Notes: a model not told the origin generated them from the sequence alone. DNA of 34,486 bases from Thiotrichaceae bacterium (GCA_016745055.1 JADGDF010000026.1:1-34486), one strand, 5' to 3'. Positions 8,293 through 17,197 are shown, counted from the stretch's first letter. Numbers and translations: made by a program.

Positions 8293-9027
8293 TTAACCGA
8301 GCTGTTGGGAAGCTATATCTATCCATGCTTTTTGAACACGCCGATATTGCTTTGGCATGAGTTTGGATTGCGTAATAATTTTGTTAAACAGTAAATGAGC
8401 TTTCTCTGTGTATCCTAGCTTTTTTAAAAGTAGGGCATAACGACATTTGGCCTCATAGCCTGCGTAATAAGAAGCCAATGTTTCATATTCATGCATTGCT
8501 ACCTCATTTTCCTCCAAAGCTTCAAGAGTACGAGCAAATAATAAATGTCCTTCAGAAGATTTAAAGTCAGGATTTGTCTCAATTAATTGAACCAAAGTTG
8601 CTTTAGTTTTCACATAATCGCCATGACAAAACAAAGCTTCTGCTAGCTGTAGCATGATATGAGGATCATGTTTGTAAAGGCCTTGTAATACACTGCTGTA
8701 CAAATCAATTGCTTGCTCATATAAACCTTCGGCTACACATTCCTTTGCTAATTGAATTCTGTTCTCAACATTATCAGAAACTTCTAATGCATTAACGCGC
8801 GCTTTTAAATCACGATGTGGATCAATAACATTAACCAATTTTGTTGCTGTTTTTTTGCCAGTGCGACTACGGCGCAAATCTGGCAGTACTTCTAGCAGAA
8901 AATACACCAAACAGCCTATTCCCGACAAAACTAGAATAATCCATATCCATGATCTATCCCGCCCAGTTTTGATAACATGAATTACAAAAATAATTTGAAT
9001 AAGTAGTAATCCTATGATTATTGGCAT
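8293..9027 (-). CDS. Membrane protein with PLDc_N-like end and TPR repeats
   Basis: A 244-residue protein. Two N-terminal membrane helices (about residues 2-18 and 27-47) are joined by a short KTGRDRSWIW loop, like the PLDc_N module found at the start of cardiolipin synthases. The rest (about 75-240) is helical with TPR-like units such as LYEQAIDLYSSVLQG and HGDYVKTKATLVQLI. It has no phospholipase HKD motif, so it is not a lipid synthase. It is probably an inner-membrane scaffold facing the cytoplasm. The start has AAGGG and AGGA upstream of the ATG. It is divergent from nuoM. Confidence 0.72.
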   Translation of the reverse strand: MPIIIGLLLIQIIFVIHVIKTGRDRSWIWIILVLSGIGCLVYFLLEVLPDLRRSRTGKKTATKLVNVIDPHRDLKARVNALEVSDNVENRIQLAKECVAEGLYEQAIDLYSSVLQGLYKHDPHIMLQLAEALFCHGDYVKTKATLVQLIETNPDFKSSEGHLLFARTLEALEENEVAMHEYETLASYYAGYEAKCRYALLLKKLGYTEKAHLLFNKIITQSKLMPKQYRRVQKAWIDIASQQLG

Positions 9028-9288
9028 ATCCTGATTTCCCTTGACTATGACTAATTATTTAAATCATTCTATTTTAATACTAAAAATATTCTTATCAATA
9101 TCCCCTGTATATAAATTTCAATTATTTCTGCAATAAATGCCAAGATAAGCTTTTTAAAAAGATATATACTCTGATTGAGTTTTGATATACTTTTTTAGGG
9201 CTTTAGCATCGCGCAAAAAATGTTAAAATGCGTTACAAGGCATAGTTTCAGATTTCATTCATAATTAACAATAGAGAGAAAGAAATAC

Positions 9289-10815
9289 ATGTTTACAAAT
9301 CTCCCATTACTTAGCTTGCTAATGTGGTTGCCTATTTTGGGTGGTATCTGGGTCTTATTGGTTAAAGATGCACAAACAGCAAAGCCCATTGCATTAGTGA
9401 TTTCACTCATTACCTTTGCAATGTCACTCCCCTTATTTTTCCATTTCAATACCACAACTGCGGACATGCAATTTACTGAAATGCATGCCTGGATACCCGC
9501 ATTCAGCGCTAATTACCATTTAGGTGTTGATGGTATTTCTATGCCGCTTATCATTTTGACATCTTTTAGTACTGTATTAGTTATTTTAGCGGGTTGGGAG
9601 GTTATCCAATATAAAGCTGCACAATATATGGCTGCCTTTCTGATTATGGAAGGATTAATGATTGGTGTATTTGCAGCGTTAGATGCTTTGTTATTCTATG
9701 TTTTGTGGGAAATCATGTTGGTGCCTATGTTTATTATCATCGGCGTTTGGGGTGGGCCAAAGCGTATTTACGCAACGATTAAATTTTTCTTATACACCTT
9801 TTTAGGTTCAGTATTGATGTTAGTGGCTTTATTATATTTATATAATCAAGCAAACAGTTTCTCTATCCTAGATTACCACCAACAAGCTTTATCCTTGGAA
9901 GCCCAAAAATGGGTTTTCCTCGCCTTTTTTGCCGCCTTTGCTGTAAAAGTACCCATGTGGCCAGTGCATACTTGGTTACCTGACGCTCATGTTGAAGCAC
10001 CCACAGGTGGCTCAGTCATTTTGGCTGCCATTATGTTGAAATTAGGGGCTTATGGTTTTTTACGTTTTAGCCTACCTATTACGCCTGATGCTAGCCGTGA
10101 ATTAGATTGGTTCATCATCACTCTCTCCTTGATTGCCATTGTATATATTGGTTTTGTCGCTTTAGTGCAAAGAGATATGAAAAAGCTCATTGCCTACTCT
10201 TCAATTTCTCATATGGGGTTTGCAACTTTGGGGTTTTTCATTGCCTTTAGAATTTTTGAAAACCCAAGTTTAACCAATGAAGCAGCAATGAGTGGTGCTG
10301 CCATGGGTATGGAAGGTGGACTTGTACAACTCATTTCTCATGGCTTTATTTCTGGTGCCTTATTCCTATGTGTGGGCGTATTATATGACCGTATGCATAG
10401 TCGCGAAATTGCAGATTACGGCGGGGTGGCCAACACCATGCCACGTTTTGCCATGTTTGCCGTGTTATTTGGAATGGCCAATGCGGGTTTACCAGCAACA
10501 TCAGGATTCGTGGGAGAATTTCTAGTCATTTTAAGTAGTTTCAAAGCCAATTTCTGGTTTGCCTTTTTAGCGGCGACTACCTTGATTTTAGGCGCTGCTT
10601 ACACCTTATGGATGATTAAACGGGTTATCTTTGGTCCGGTTGCCAATGATAATGTTGCTAAACTGCAAGATATTGGTTTTCGAGAAACCTTAATTCTAGG
10701 AATTTTAGCCATTGCTGTATTATTTTTTGGCATTTACCCCGCGCCATTATTAGAAGTAATGCATGTAACGGTAGAAAATTTATTGGAACACATTTTACAA
10801 TCAAAAATTATCTGA
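9289..10815 (+). CDS. nuoM: NADH-quinone oxidoreductase subunit M (NuoM), orphan
   Basis: A 508-residue proton-pumping antiporter-like subunit of respiratory complex I, almost the same length as E. coli NuoM. About 14 membrane helices are expected. Functional residues are in place: the Glu in LLFYVLWEIMLVPMF, the Lys in FAVKVPMWPVHTWLPDAH, the Lys in IMLKLGAYGF, and the helix-break region ISHMGFATLG. MPRFAMFAVLFGMANAGLP is NuoM-type rather than NuoL- or NuoN-type. A GAGAG ribosome binding site precedes the ATG. Normally nuoM sits between nuoL and nuoN; here neither is adjacent. It may be an extra copy or part of a dispersed operon. Confidence 0.9.
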   Translation: MFTNLPLLSLLMWLPILGGIWVLLVKDAQTAKPIALVISLITFAMSLPLFFHFNTTTADMQFTEMHAWIPAFSANYHLGVDGISMPLIILTSFSTVLVILAGWEVIQYKAAQYMAAFLIMEGLMIGVFAALDALLFYVLWEIMLVPMFIIIGVWGGPKRIYATIKFFLYTFLGSVLMLVALLYLYNQANSFSILDYHQQALSLEAQKWVFLAFFAAFAVKVPMWPVHTWLPDAHVEAPTGGSVILAAIMLKLGAYGFLRFSLPITPDASRELDWFIITLSLIAIVYIGFVALVQRDMKKLIAYSSISHMGFATLGFFIAFRIFENPSLTNEAAMSGAAMGMEGGLVQLISHGFISGALFLCVGVLYDRMHSREIADYGGVANTMPRFAMFAVLFGMANAGLPATSGFVGEFLVILSSFKANFWFAFLAATTLILGAAYTLWMIKRVIFGPVANDNVAKLQDIGFRETLILGILAIAVLFFGIYPAPLLEVMHVTVENLLEHILQSKII

Positions 10816-10917
10816 TTCACTACATTCAGTGAGCCTGCAAAGTGTAATTAAACATGCAGGTTCCCATTTGTAGAATATTATTGCTAGGTTGGGCTGAATA
10901 ACGTGAAGTCCAGCTAA

Positions 10918-10957
10918 GGAGTGCAAGATTTATCTTGCAAAACAAGTTTTGCACTCC
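10918..10957. repeat. Double-hairpin repeat, copy 1
   Basis: Outer arms GGAGTGCAA (10918-10926) and TTGCACTCC (10949-10957) enclose GATTTATC and a second TTGCAA segment, so the sequence can fold in two alternative ways. Related copies lie at 12312, 12441, 12541 and 16551. Confidence 0.75.
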
Positions 10958-10960
10958 ATT

Positions 10961-11033
10961 AGGAACGGAAACTAAATAAAACCAGAAACAAGACCTGGCA
11001 GGTTTTTAAAACCTGCCAGGTCTGTCTTTTTTC
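10961..11033. repeat. 33-bp palindrome with tail, copy 1 (inverted); possible nuoM terminator
   Basis: The core at 10991-11023 has two perfect 16-bp arms (AGACCTGGCAGGTTTT and its complement) around one T. The tail precedes it at 10961-10990 and matches, as reverse complement, the tails that follow copies 2 and 3. A GTCTTTTTT run after the core means that on the plus strand it could also act as the terminator of nuoM. Confidence 0.85.
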
Positions 11034-11104
11034 AGGAAATAACTATTCCAAATCACTAGGTTTTGCTAAACTTTCTAGGATTATTGTTTGGAGATGACTG
11101 TATT

Positions 11105-12202
11105 ATGATACTAACATTGAAGATGCTGATTTTAGGAATTGTTTTTATTACCAGTGGTGGAGCAGTTTTTGGGAGAATTTTTCGTAATAATTTAGTGCTT
11201 GAGTTTTTGGCAGGTATCGTTGCAAGTACTGCGTTTATCTTTCTTTTACTTGATATTATTGATGAGAGGGTGGAGTCACGATCTCCTCCTACACCAGCAA
11301 TTTCCCAACCAAAATTTGTTGAGCCAAAATCTAATCCAAAACCTGAACCAATATCACCGATAGCTGAATATTCTCCAGGCCAAGTATTTCAACACCCATT
11401 GAAAGATGGTAGTTTAGGGCTAAAAATGGTGGTCATTCCCAAAGGTTCGTTTCGGATGGGGGATATTCAGGGGAGTGGATATGAGAGTGAAAAGCCCGTG
11501 CATCGCGTGACGATTGATTATGAGTTTGCAATGGGGAAATATGAAGTGACTAAGGGTGAGTTTGCTCAATTTGTGAAAGTAACGGGTTATCAAACAGAGG
11601 CTGAAAAGGGTGATGGTTGTTATGGATGGACAGGTAATGGTTGGGGTAAAAAAGTAGGATTTAACTGGCGTAATGTGGGTTTCTCCAATGAAAATAATCA
11701 TCCGGTAGTGTGTGTCAGTTGGAACGATGCTAAAGCCTATGCACAATGGTTAAGTGACCAAACGGGTTATGAGTATCGTTTACCCAGTGAAGCGGAATGG
11801 GAATATGCAGCTCGGGCAGGGACAGAAACTAAATATTGGTGGGGCAATGAGGCTTCGCACAAGTATATGAACTATAGTGGAGATAGTTATGGAGGTTTGG
11901 CAAAAGGCCAGGATAAGTGGAAATACACCGCGCCAGTGGGTTCCTTTCCAGCAAATCCTTTTGGTTTGCACGACATGAATGGTAATGTGTGGGAATGGAA
12001 TGAAGACAGTTGGCATAGTAATTATAAGGGTGCGCCGAGTGATGGAAGTGCCCGCAAAGACCATAAAGAAAATGTGTCATTGCTGCGTGGTGGCTCCTGG
12101 TACTATAAGGCGAATTATTGTCGTTCCGCTTTTCGCAACTGGTACTATCAAGTCAGCAGGTACGACTCTTACGGGGTTCGTTTAGTTGTTTTAGTCTCCT
12201 AG
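11105..12202 (+). CDS. Membrane-anchored SUMF1 (FGE-like) domain protein
   Basis: Two N-terminal membrane helices (about residues 4-22 and 32-50) and a Pro-rich linker (about 60-95) lead to a SUMF1/formylglycine-generating-enzyme-type domain (about 100-363). Typical segments are MVVIPKGSFRMG, YEVTKGEFAQF, PVVCVSWNDAKAYAQWL, RLPSEAEWEYAARAG, GLHDMNGNVWEW and LLRGGSW. In true FGE two cysteines act in the GGSYxCxxxxC segment; here the first is Tyr and only the second remains (GGSWYYKANYC). Formylglycine formation is therefore unlikely. The fold is often reused for other binding or oxygenase roles. I prefer the ATG at 11105, with GGAG upstream; a TTG at 11063 would add 14 residues. No sulfatase gene is near. 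Confidence 0.8.
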   Translation: MILTLKMLILGIVFITSGGAVFGRIFRNNLVLEFLAGIVASTAFIFLLLDIIDERVESRSPPTPAISQPKFVEPKSNPKPEPISPIAEYSPGQVFQHPLKDGSLGLKMVVIPKGSFRMGDIQGSGYESEKPVHRVTIDYEFAMGKYEVTKGEFAQFVKVTGYQTEAEKGDGCYGWTGNGWGKKVGFNWRNVGFSNENNHPVVCVSWNDAKAYAQWLSDQTGYEYRLPSEAEWEYAARAGTETKYWWGNEASHKYMNYSGDSYGGLAKGQDKWKYTAPVGSFPANPFGLHDMNGNVWEWNEDSWHSNYKGAPSDGSARKDHKENVSLLRGGSWYYKANYCRSAFRNWYYQVSRYDSYGVRLVVLVS

Positions 12203-12290
12203 ATTGTTCTTTAAACTTTAAACCTATAGCCCTTTGAGCGATTTTTTAGCGCTTTGTTCTTTTGTTTTTTACACTTAGTCGCGCGATAGC

Positions 12291-12360
12291 GCGATCATGA
12301 TATTTTTGTGCAGGCGTGCAAACTTTAATTTGCAAACAGCAAAATAAATTTTGCACTCCT
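12291..12360. repeat. 70-bp repeat unit with double hairpin, copy 2
   Basis: Positions 12291-12314 match 12420-12443 with two mismatches. The hairpin part at 12312-12360 has arms AGGCGTGCAAA and TTTTGCACTCCT around an inner TTTGCAAACAGCAAA segment. Confidence 0.75.
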
Positions 12361-12419
12361 ACGGGGATGGAGGCAAAAATTTCGTAGGAACTCGTGTAGA
12401 ATGCGCTAAGGAACGAAGC

Positions 12420-12489
12420 GCGATCGCGATATTTTTGTGCAGGAGTGCAAAATTTATTTTGCAAATAGCAAGATAAGTCTTGCACTTCT
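12420..12489. repeat. 70-bp repeat unit with double hairpin, copy 3
   Basis: The same layout as the unit 129 bp upstream: lead-in GCGATCGCGATATTTTTG, then AGGAGTGCAAAATTTATT and a closing arm CTTGCACTTCT. Inner TTTTGCAAATAGCAAGA offers an alternative stem. Confidence 0.75.
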
Positions 12490-12540
12490 ACAGGGGTTAC
12501 AGTTGTTTCGGGAATGGAACGAAGTGAATTTTAAACTCGC

Positions 12541-12587
12541 AGGCGTGCAAAATTTATTTTGCACACGCAAGATAAATCTTGTACTCC
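12541..12587. repeat. Double-hairpin repeat, copy 4
   Basis: AGGCGTGCAAAATTTATT followed by a TTGCACACGCAAGA middle and a closing CTTGTACTCC arm. It lacks the GC-rich lead-in of copies 2 and 3. Confidence 0.7.
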
Positions 12588-12692
12588 AAACTGAAAAAAC
12601 ACGTGCGGAAGGTTGGTTTAACCCTTCTCCCTCAAACTTTTTATTTTAAGCTTTTCTCGTACTACAAACCATCATTGCTATTAATAAATAAA

Positions 12693-13886
12693 CTATAAAG
12701 TAAAAACTTGAATAGGCATAGTTTTTCCTTTTACTTGAATCGCTTGCTGCATTTTGGTTGGCGGGGATAATACGGTATATACATTTTCAGAAATTAAGAT
12801 TTCCCCACTTTTTGCAAAATCACATAAACGTTTGGCCGTATTAACACTGTCTCCAAGAATATCATAGGTTTTCATTTTTTGACTACCGATGAGACCTTCC
12901 ACCAAAGGCCCAATATGAATACCTATCCCAACACCCAAATTGTAATTTGCCAATAGCACATTAATGTCTGTTCTTAGCTTTTTTGCAACGGCTAAGGCAT
13001 GTTGTGGTGTTTGAAATACGATCATAATTTCATCGCCAGTCAATTTAACTTTGATGGCATTCGATTTTTCCCAACAGCTTTCTGCTGTTTCACAATATTG
13101 ATTTATCATCTCCACTACTTTTTCAGGCGGTTGTGATTCACTCCAATGGGTAAAGCCTCGAATATCCATGAATAAAACAGTTCTTTCTCGGCGATTCAAA
13201 GTCAAAGATGTGGGATCAGCAATTGCCATAGCCAAAATATTTTTGCCCAATAACCATTCTGAATAGCGTTTAAATTGTTCACTCGTTTGACGCAATAAAT
13301 TTAGGAATATTTCATTATTGCGATGGGCAATTCCCATCATTAAACCAATTAGATTCAAGGTTAAAGCAAGAAACAAATGCCCACCATCATTGAAAAAATC
13401 TCTGGCTGTATAATATTTTTGTTCGTCAATTGCCTCATAAATCCAATACATAATAAGGATAATATTTGCTTTACCAATACCTTCAAGCACAGTAAATAAA
13501 CCAGCGATACGATGATAATGTAGTTGTAATGCCTGTGTTACAGCAATTACAATCGCAAATCCCCAGTAAGCAATATGATTTGGTGTTTCAAAAAAGGCAA
13601 GTCCATCAAAGCTGATTTCAACGATTGTATACAAACTCGGCGCAATTAAATTACCTAAAAACGGGCGTGGATGGCCGATATATTTTTGATTTCCCAAAAA
13701 GTAAGATTGTATTAAGCAAGCAGATAATAATACATAGAAATCAAGCTTCATAAAAAGCAAAAAACTGTTTGCTAATAAAACTTCTAACAATACATTAATG
13801 ACTGGAAAGTAAGCTGTATTTGTGAAAAATTCAGCTAGAATGTGTTGCTGGCGCGACCCATGTAAGCGTTTGTTAATATTTGTCAT
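12693..13886 (-). CDS. Membrane-bound class III adenylate cyclase
   Basis: Makes cAMP from ATP. The N-terminal half (about residues 20-215) is hydrophobic with roughly six membrane helices. The catalytic domain runs from about 235 to 397. Metal-binding Asp residues are D241 (FMDIRGFT) and D285 (KLTGDE). The pair that reads adenine is present, K281 in the KLTGD segment and the Asp of YDILGD, followed by VNTAKRL with the transition-state Asn and Arg. That combination points to ATP rather than GTP. The frame extends to a TTG at 13940; the ATG at 13886 is preferred, although neither has a clear ribosome binding site. It is the only gene in its transcript as far as can be seen. Confidence 0.88.
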   Translation of the reverse strand: MTNINKRLHGSRQQHILAEFFTNTAYFPVINVLLEVLLANSFLLFMKLDFYVLLSACLIQSYFLGNQKYIGHPRPFLGNLIAPSLYTIVEISFDGLAFFETPNHIAYWGFAIVIAVTQALQLHYHRIAGLFTVLEGIGKANIILIMYWIYEAIDEQKYYTARDFFNDGGHLFLALTLNLIGLMMGIAHRNNEIFLNLLRQTSEQFKRYSEWLLGKNILAMAIADPTSLTLNRRERTVLFMDIRGFTHWSESQPPEKVVEMINQYCETAESCWEKSNAIKVKLTGDEIMIVFQTPQHALAVAKKLRTDINVLLANYNLGVGIGIHIGPLVEGLIGSQKMKTYDILGDSVNTAKRLCDFAKSGEILISENVYTVLSPPTKMQQAIQVKGKTMPIQVFTL

Positions 13887-14004
13887 TGCAATGATGTCAA
13901 TCAAAAATAACTTGGGTGGAAAAAAATACGGCTTAAGCAAAGATTAAATAGTTCTCTGCCAAGGTTTATTTTGTAGGGTATATCTTATGCATCAGGCGTT
14001 TCTT

Positions 14005-14021
14005 GGTGCGTGAGACGCACC
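14005..14021. repeat. Short GC-rich hairpin upstream of the cyclase gene
   Basis: GGTGCGT-GAG-ACGCACC is a perfect 7-bp stem with a 3-base loop. It lies in the 285-base gap between the cyclase and folC genes, both on the minus strand. There is no T run, so it is probably a dispersed palindrome rather than a terminator. Confidence 0.6.
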
Positions 14022-14072
14022 CTATCGTACCCATCAATTCCACATGGACAGAGAAGTCGAAAAAGGAGCTTA

Positions 14073-14171
14073 GGAATGGGAACTAAATAACTCCCATCAG
14101 TTTTCAATCAGACCTGGCAGGTTTTTAAAACCTGCCAGGTCTTGTTTCTGATTTTATTTTGTTCCTGTTCC
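14073..14171. repeat. 33-bp palindrome in a 99-bp MITE-like element, copy 2
   Basis: The palindromic core at 14110-14142 is identical to copy 1. It is flanked by related ends in inverted orientation: GGAATGGGAACTAAATAA at 14073-14090 and TTATTTTGTTCCTGTTCC at 14154-14171. The right end abuts the folC stop codon. The symmetric ends suggest a small non-autonomous element. Confidence 0.75.
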
Positions 14172-15437
14172 TTATTTAACGCATTTTAGCGCAGCAGCGA
14201 CTGTATAAAATGAACCAAACACAATAACACAATCCCCTACACTTGCTTGTTCTAAAGCAGATTGATAACTTTCTTCAATAGAAGCATGGACATAAAAATT
14301 TGAAATGTTTGCTTGTTGCAAAATTGTTTTTAGTGCATCAATGGGCACAGGTTTTAAGGATTTTGATAATTCTGCAATGTACCAAGTATCAATTAAAGCT
14401 TTGATATTTTCAACCATTTGAGCAACATCTTTGGTCGCTAACGCACTAAATACCGCGTGTAATTTACCTTGATGCGAAAACTTCTCAAGTGTTTTCTTTA
14501 ATGTGGCCACACCTTGCGGATTATGGGCAACATCAAAAATACGGGTAACGTCCCCTTCTAAAACTTGAAAACGCCCAGGTAACTGAATTTGGGTTAAGCC
14601 TTGTTTAATATCATTAATTGTCGTAGGTAACTCAGGCTGCAAAAGTAACGCAGCCATTAAGGCTCCTGCAGCATTTTGTAACTGAAAATCACCTTGTAAA
14701 TTGGGTAAAGGCAATGCATTTAACTCATGTTCAAGAAAAGAATGCCATGCCCAGGTTTGCCCAGTTTTTTCATAGTAAAAATGATTATTTAAAACATATA
14801 AATCTGTGCCAAGTGTTTTGGCATGTTGCAACACACTTTGCGGTGGATTGGGATCGCTGCAGACTGCTGTTTGACCTGCACGTAAAATTCCCGCTTTTTC
14901 AAAGCCAATCGTTTCCCGATCATCCCCCAACCAATCCACATGATCAATATCAATGGAAGTAATTAAGGCCAATGTAGGATAAAATACATTGACTGCATCC
15001 AGGCGTCCACCTAAACCAACTTCCAAAATGGCAACATCCACTTTTTGTTGGACAAAAAAGAGGGCTGCGGCTAATGCTGCAAATTCAAAAAAAGTTAGGG
15101 TTGTTTCACCCCGTGCTGCTTCAATTTGGGCAAAAATTTCACATAGTTGCTCGTCGCTAGCGACTTGACCTGTGACACTGATTCTTTCGTTGTAACTAAG
15201 TAAATGAGGCGAGGTAAATCGGCCTACTCGATGTTCTGCTACGGAAAAAATGGCATCTAATGTTGCAACGCTTGAACCTTTGCCATTCGTACCTGCTACG
15301 GTAATAATAGGAAAAGGTAAAGGAAACAGTTTTAATTTTTCAGCAACCTGGCGACAACGTTCTAACCCTAAATCCATACGAATAGGGTGAACAGACTGTT
15401 GCCATTCAAGCCAGTTTTGTAAGTTTTTTTGGGACAT
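14172..15437 (-). CDS. folC: Folylpolyglutamate synthase / dihydrofolate synthase FolC
   Basis: A 421-residue Mur-ligase-type enzyme that joins glutamate to dihydropteroate and to folates with ATP. The P-loop GTNGKGS is at residues 49-55, and the segment LITSIDIDHVDWLG with IGFEKAGILR supplies metal- and substrate-binding residues. RIFDVAHNPQG and the C-terminal VIVFGSFYTV are typical. Length is normal. The ATG at 15437 has no ribosome binding site and lies only 14 bases past the 3' end of the tRNA-Pro gene on the same strand, so its message is probably freed by tRNA processing. Its stop codon touches a palindromic element. Confidence 0.95.
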   Translation of the reverse strand: MSQKNLQNWLEWQQSVHPIRMDLGLERCRQVAEKLKLFPLPFPIITVAGTNGKGSSVATLDAIFSVAEHRVGRFTSPHLLSYNERISVTGQVASDEQLCEIFAQIEAARGETTLTFFEFAALAAALFFVQQKVDVAILEVGLGGRLDAVNVFYPTLALITSIDIDHVDWLGDDRETIGFEKAGILRAGQTAVCSDPNPPQSVLQHAKTLGTDLYVLNNHFYYEKTGQTWAWHSFLEHELNALPLPNLQGDFQLQNAAGALMAALLLQPELPTTINDIKQGLTQIQLPGRFQVLEGDVTRIFDVAHNPQGVATLKKTLEKFSHQGKLHAVFSALATKDVAQMVENIKALIDTWYIAELSKSLKPVPIDALKTILQQANISNFYVHASIEESYQSALEQASVGDCVIVFGSFYTVAAALKCVK

Positions 15438-15451
15438 AAGATAGTATTTTG

Positions 15452-15528
<77 letters not shown>

Positions 15529-15534
15529 AAGAGA

Positions 15535-16503
15535 TTAATGGCTACGATTGATGGCAAAATGAGCAAGTCCATGTAGCGCATCTAAGTAAGGCGAAGGTGG
15601 TAAGTTTGTAAGCGCAGAAATAGCTTTTTCAACTTCCTGCTGTGCAGCTTGTGCAGTATACGCAATTGCATTGGTAGATGCAATGGCTTGTTTCACAGGT
15701 TCAATGTATTCTTTTCCCCCGTCAACAATCGCTTTGCGTAAAAGAGTTTGTTGCTCAGGGGAACTTTTTTTCAGCGCGTGGATTAAGGGTAAAGTGGGTT
15801 TTCCTTCAACCAAATCATCTCCAATATTTTTGCCTATATCCTCAGCCTCTGCACTGTAGTCTAGCACATCGTCAATGAGCTGAAACGCAGTACCCAAATG
15901 CCGACCATAAGTGGCAAGCGTCTCTTCATATTGAAGTTGATTATTAATTACTGCGCCTATTTGTGTTCCAGCTTCAAATAATTTAGCCGTTTTGGAGCGA
16001 ATGACGCGTAAATATTCTTCTTCTGTCGTATCTGGTTCGTGACAATTAATGAGTTGCAGTACTTCCCCTTCTGCAATGACATTGGTTGCATCGGATAAAA
16101 TTTCCATAATGCGCATATTACGGACATTAACCATCATTTGAAAAGAACGGGAGTATAAAAAATCACCGACTAACACACTGGCTTCATTCCCCCACAAATG
16201 ATTAGCCGTTTGTTTACCACGCCTCAATTCGGAAGCATCGACTACATCATCATGTAATAAAGTCGCAGTGTGGATAAATTCAATAATAGCTGCTAAATCA
16301 ATATGATGGATACCCTTGTAGTCAAACACATGCGCGGACAACAATACTAAAGCAGGACGTAAACGTTTGCCGCCACTGTTAACAATGTAGTGACCAATTT
16401 GATTAACCAAAGGTACTTCTGAGTATAAACGCTCATAAATCAAGGCATCCACTGCTTGCATATCTTCCTTGATCAGTGAACGAATTGTCGTAATATCCAT
16501 CAT
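15535..16503 (-). CDS. ispB: Octaprenyl (polyprenyl) diphosphate synthase IspB
   Basis: A 322-residue trans-prenyltransferase that builds the side chain of ubiquinone from isopentenyl and farnesyl diphosphate. The two Asp-rich metal motifs are in place, LLHDDVVD and LIDDVLD, with GGKRLRP near the N-terminus. The length equals that of E. coli IspB. The frame extends to a TTG at 16560, but the ATG at 16503 has AGGA 9 bases upstream and gives the family length; the extra part reads through an interspersed repeat. It begins the ispB > tRNA-Pro > folC cluster. Confidence 0.95.
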   Translation of the reverse strand: MMDITTIRSLIKEDMQAVDALIYERLYSEVPLVNQIGHYIVNSGGKRLRPALVLLSAHVFDYKGIHHIDLAAIIEFIHTATLLHDDVVDASELRRGKQTANHLWGNEASVLVGDFLYSRSFQMMVNVRNMRIMEILSDATNVIAEGEVLQLINCHEPDTTEEEYLRVIRSKTAKLFEAGTQIGAVINNQLQYEETLATYGRHLGTAFQLIDDVLDYSAEAEDIGKNIGDDLVEGKPTLPLIHALKKSSPEQQTLLRKAIVDGGKEYIEPVKQAIASTNAIAYTAQAAQQEVEKAISALTNLPPSPYLDALHGLAHFAINRSH

Positions 16504-16550
16504 GCAACAAATTCCTGAGGTTGTGGTGATGAGAAAGGAAATCTTGTTGA

Positions 16551-16597
16551 AGGCAGGCAAGACTTATCTTGCAAAACGAGCTTTGTGCTTCACTCAT
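16551..16597. repeat. Double-hairpin repeat, diverged copy 5, upstream of ispB
   Basis: AGGCAAGACTTATCTTGCAAAACGAGCTTTGTGCTTCACTC resembles copy 1 but with weaker outer pairing. The inner GCAAGACTTATCTTGC is a good hairpin. It begins 48 bases before the ispB start codon and may lie in its leader. Confidence 0.6.
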
Positions 16598-17197
16598 CTT
16601 AATTTTTTGCTACAAGTCTATCAGATATACCAACGAATTTGGGAATAAATGGTGAGTAAAATATAGTTTGTATAATTAAATTTTAATTATACTTCAACAT
16701 GTTAGCACTTTTAAGTGGGCATCATTCTCAGTTTCATTTTTCAATAATTTTGCACTTTTACAGTCACAGCCATTCAAAATTTTGTAGTACTTTTTCTGGT
16801 TTTGACATAAGAAGCTACCCATGATAGGTTTTCGTGAGACAAATTGAGGATAAAATTCTCTAGGTTGTTTCTTGGATGAGCGAAGCGATTTCCCGAAACA
16901 ACTGTAAGACAGACCTGGCAGGTTTTCAAAACCTGCCAGGTCTTGTTTCTGATTTTTATTTAAGTTGTTTCTCGCTTGCGGCCGCCATTAACAAATGAAT
17001 TAAACACCACTAATAGTTGAAATTCATAGCGATCACCCTCAGAATTAGAGGGTTCACTATAAAAACAGCTAAGAATAAGCATGTAATACCAGTTAAAATA
17101 TCTGAGTATTTACCCATTAGTCTAAAAACATAAATCACTAAATTCACATATAATTATTAATAAAATAAACATTTGTGAAGTCAGCCGGAAAAAGCAC
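16598..17197. other. Divergent intergenic region with repeats
   Basis: About 600 bases between ispB (minus) and the hybrid kinase (plus). No gene is supported. It holds a copy of the 33-bp palindrome, an inverted pair GTTGTTTC (16865) and GAAACAAC (16895) framing a short segment, and the 16-base repeat shared with position 84. Promoters for both flanking genes must be here; none is clear enough to call. Confidence 0.5.
16911..16965. repeat. 33-bp palindrome with tail, copy 3
   Basis: The core at 16911-16943 has the same 16-bp arms as the other copies, with C instead of T at the centre. The tail TGTTTCTGATTTT follows it as in copy 2, so copies 2 and 3 share orientation. Confidence 0.85.

Larger units (their letters stand above)
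12203..12692. other. Repeat-filled intergenic region between convergent genes
   Basis: No gene is supported. The short open frames here arise from the repeats themselves. The region holds three copies of the double-hairpin repeat, two of them inside 70-bp units that also share a GC-rich palindromic lead-in (GCGATC...GATATTTTTGTGCAGG). It separates the SUMF1 gene and the adenylate cyclase gene, which point towards each other. Confidence 0.7.

Noticed and set aside
8293-9027. Cardiolipin synthase, suggested by the two-helix N-terminal module
   Set aside because: There is no HKD phospholipase D motif; the rest of the protein is TPR-like.
11105-12202. SUMF1 gene as the variable protein of a diversity-generating retroelement
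   Set aside because: FGE-type folds can serve as such targets, but there is no reverse transcriptase or template repeat in the window.
12291-12587. Possible CRISPR-like array, because similar units recur in a short span
   Set aside because: Units differ in length and spacing (129 and about 120 bp), the spacers are not uniform, and no cas gene is present; the copies also occur singly elsewhere.
12246-12649. Short open frames on both strands in the 12.2-12.7 kb gap
   Set aside because: Their protein sequences repeat because they read through copies of the intergenic double-hairpin repeat; no start signals.
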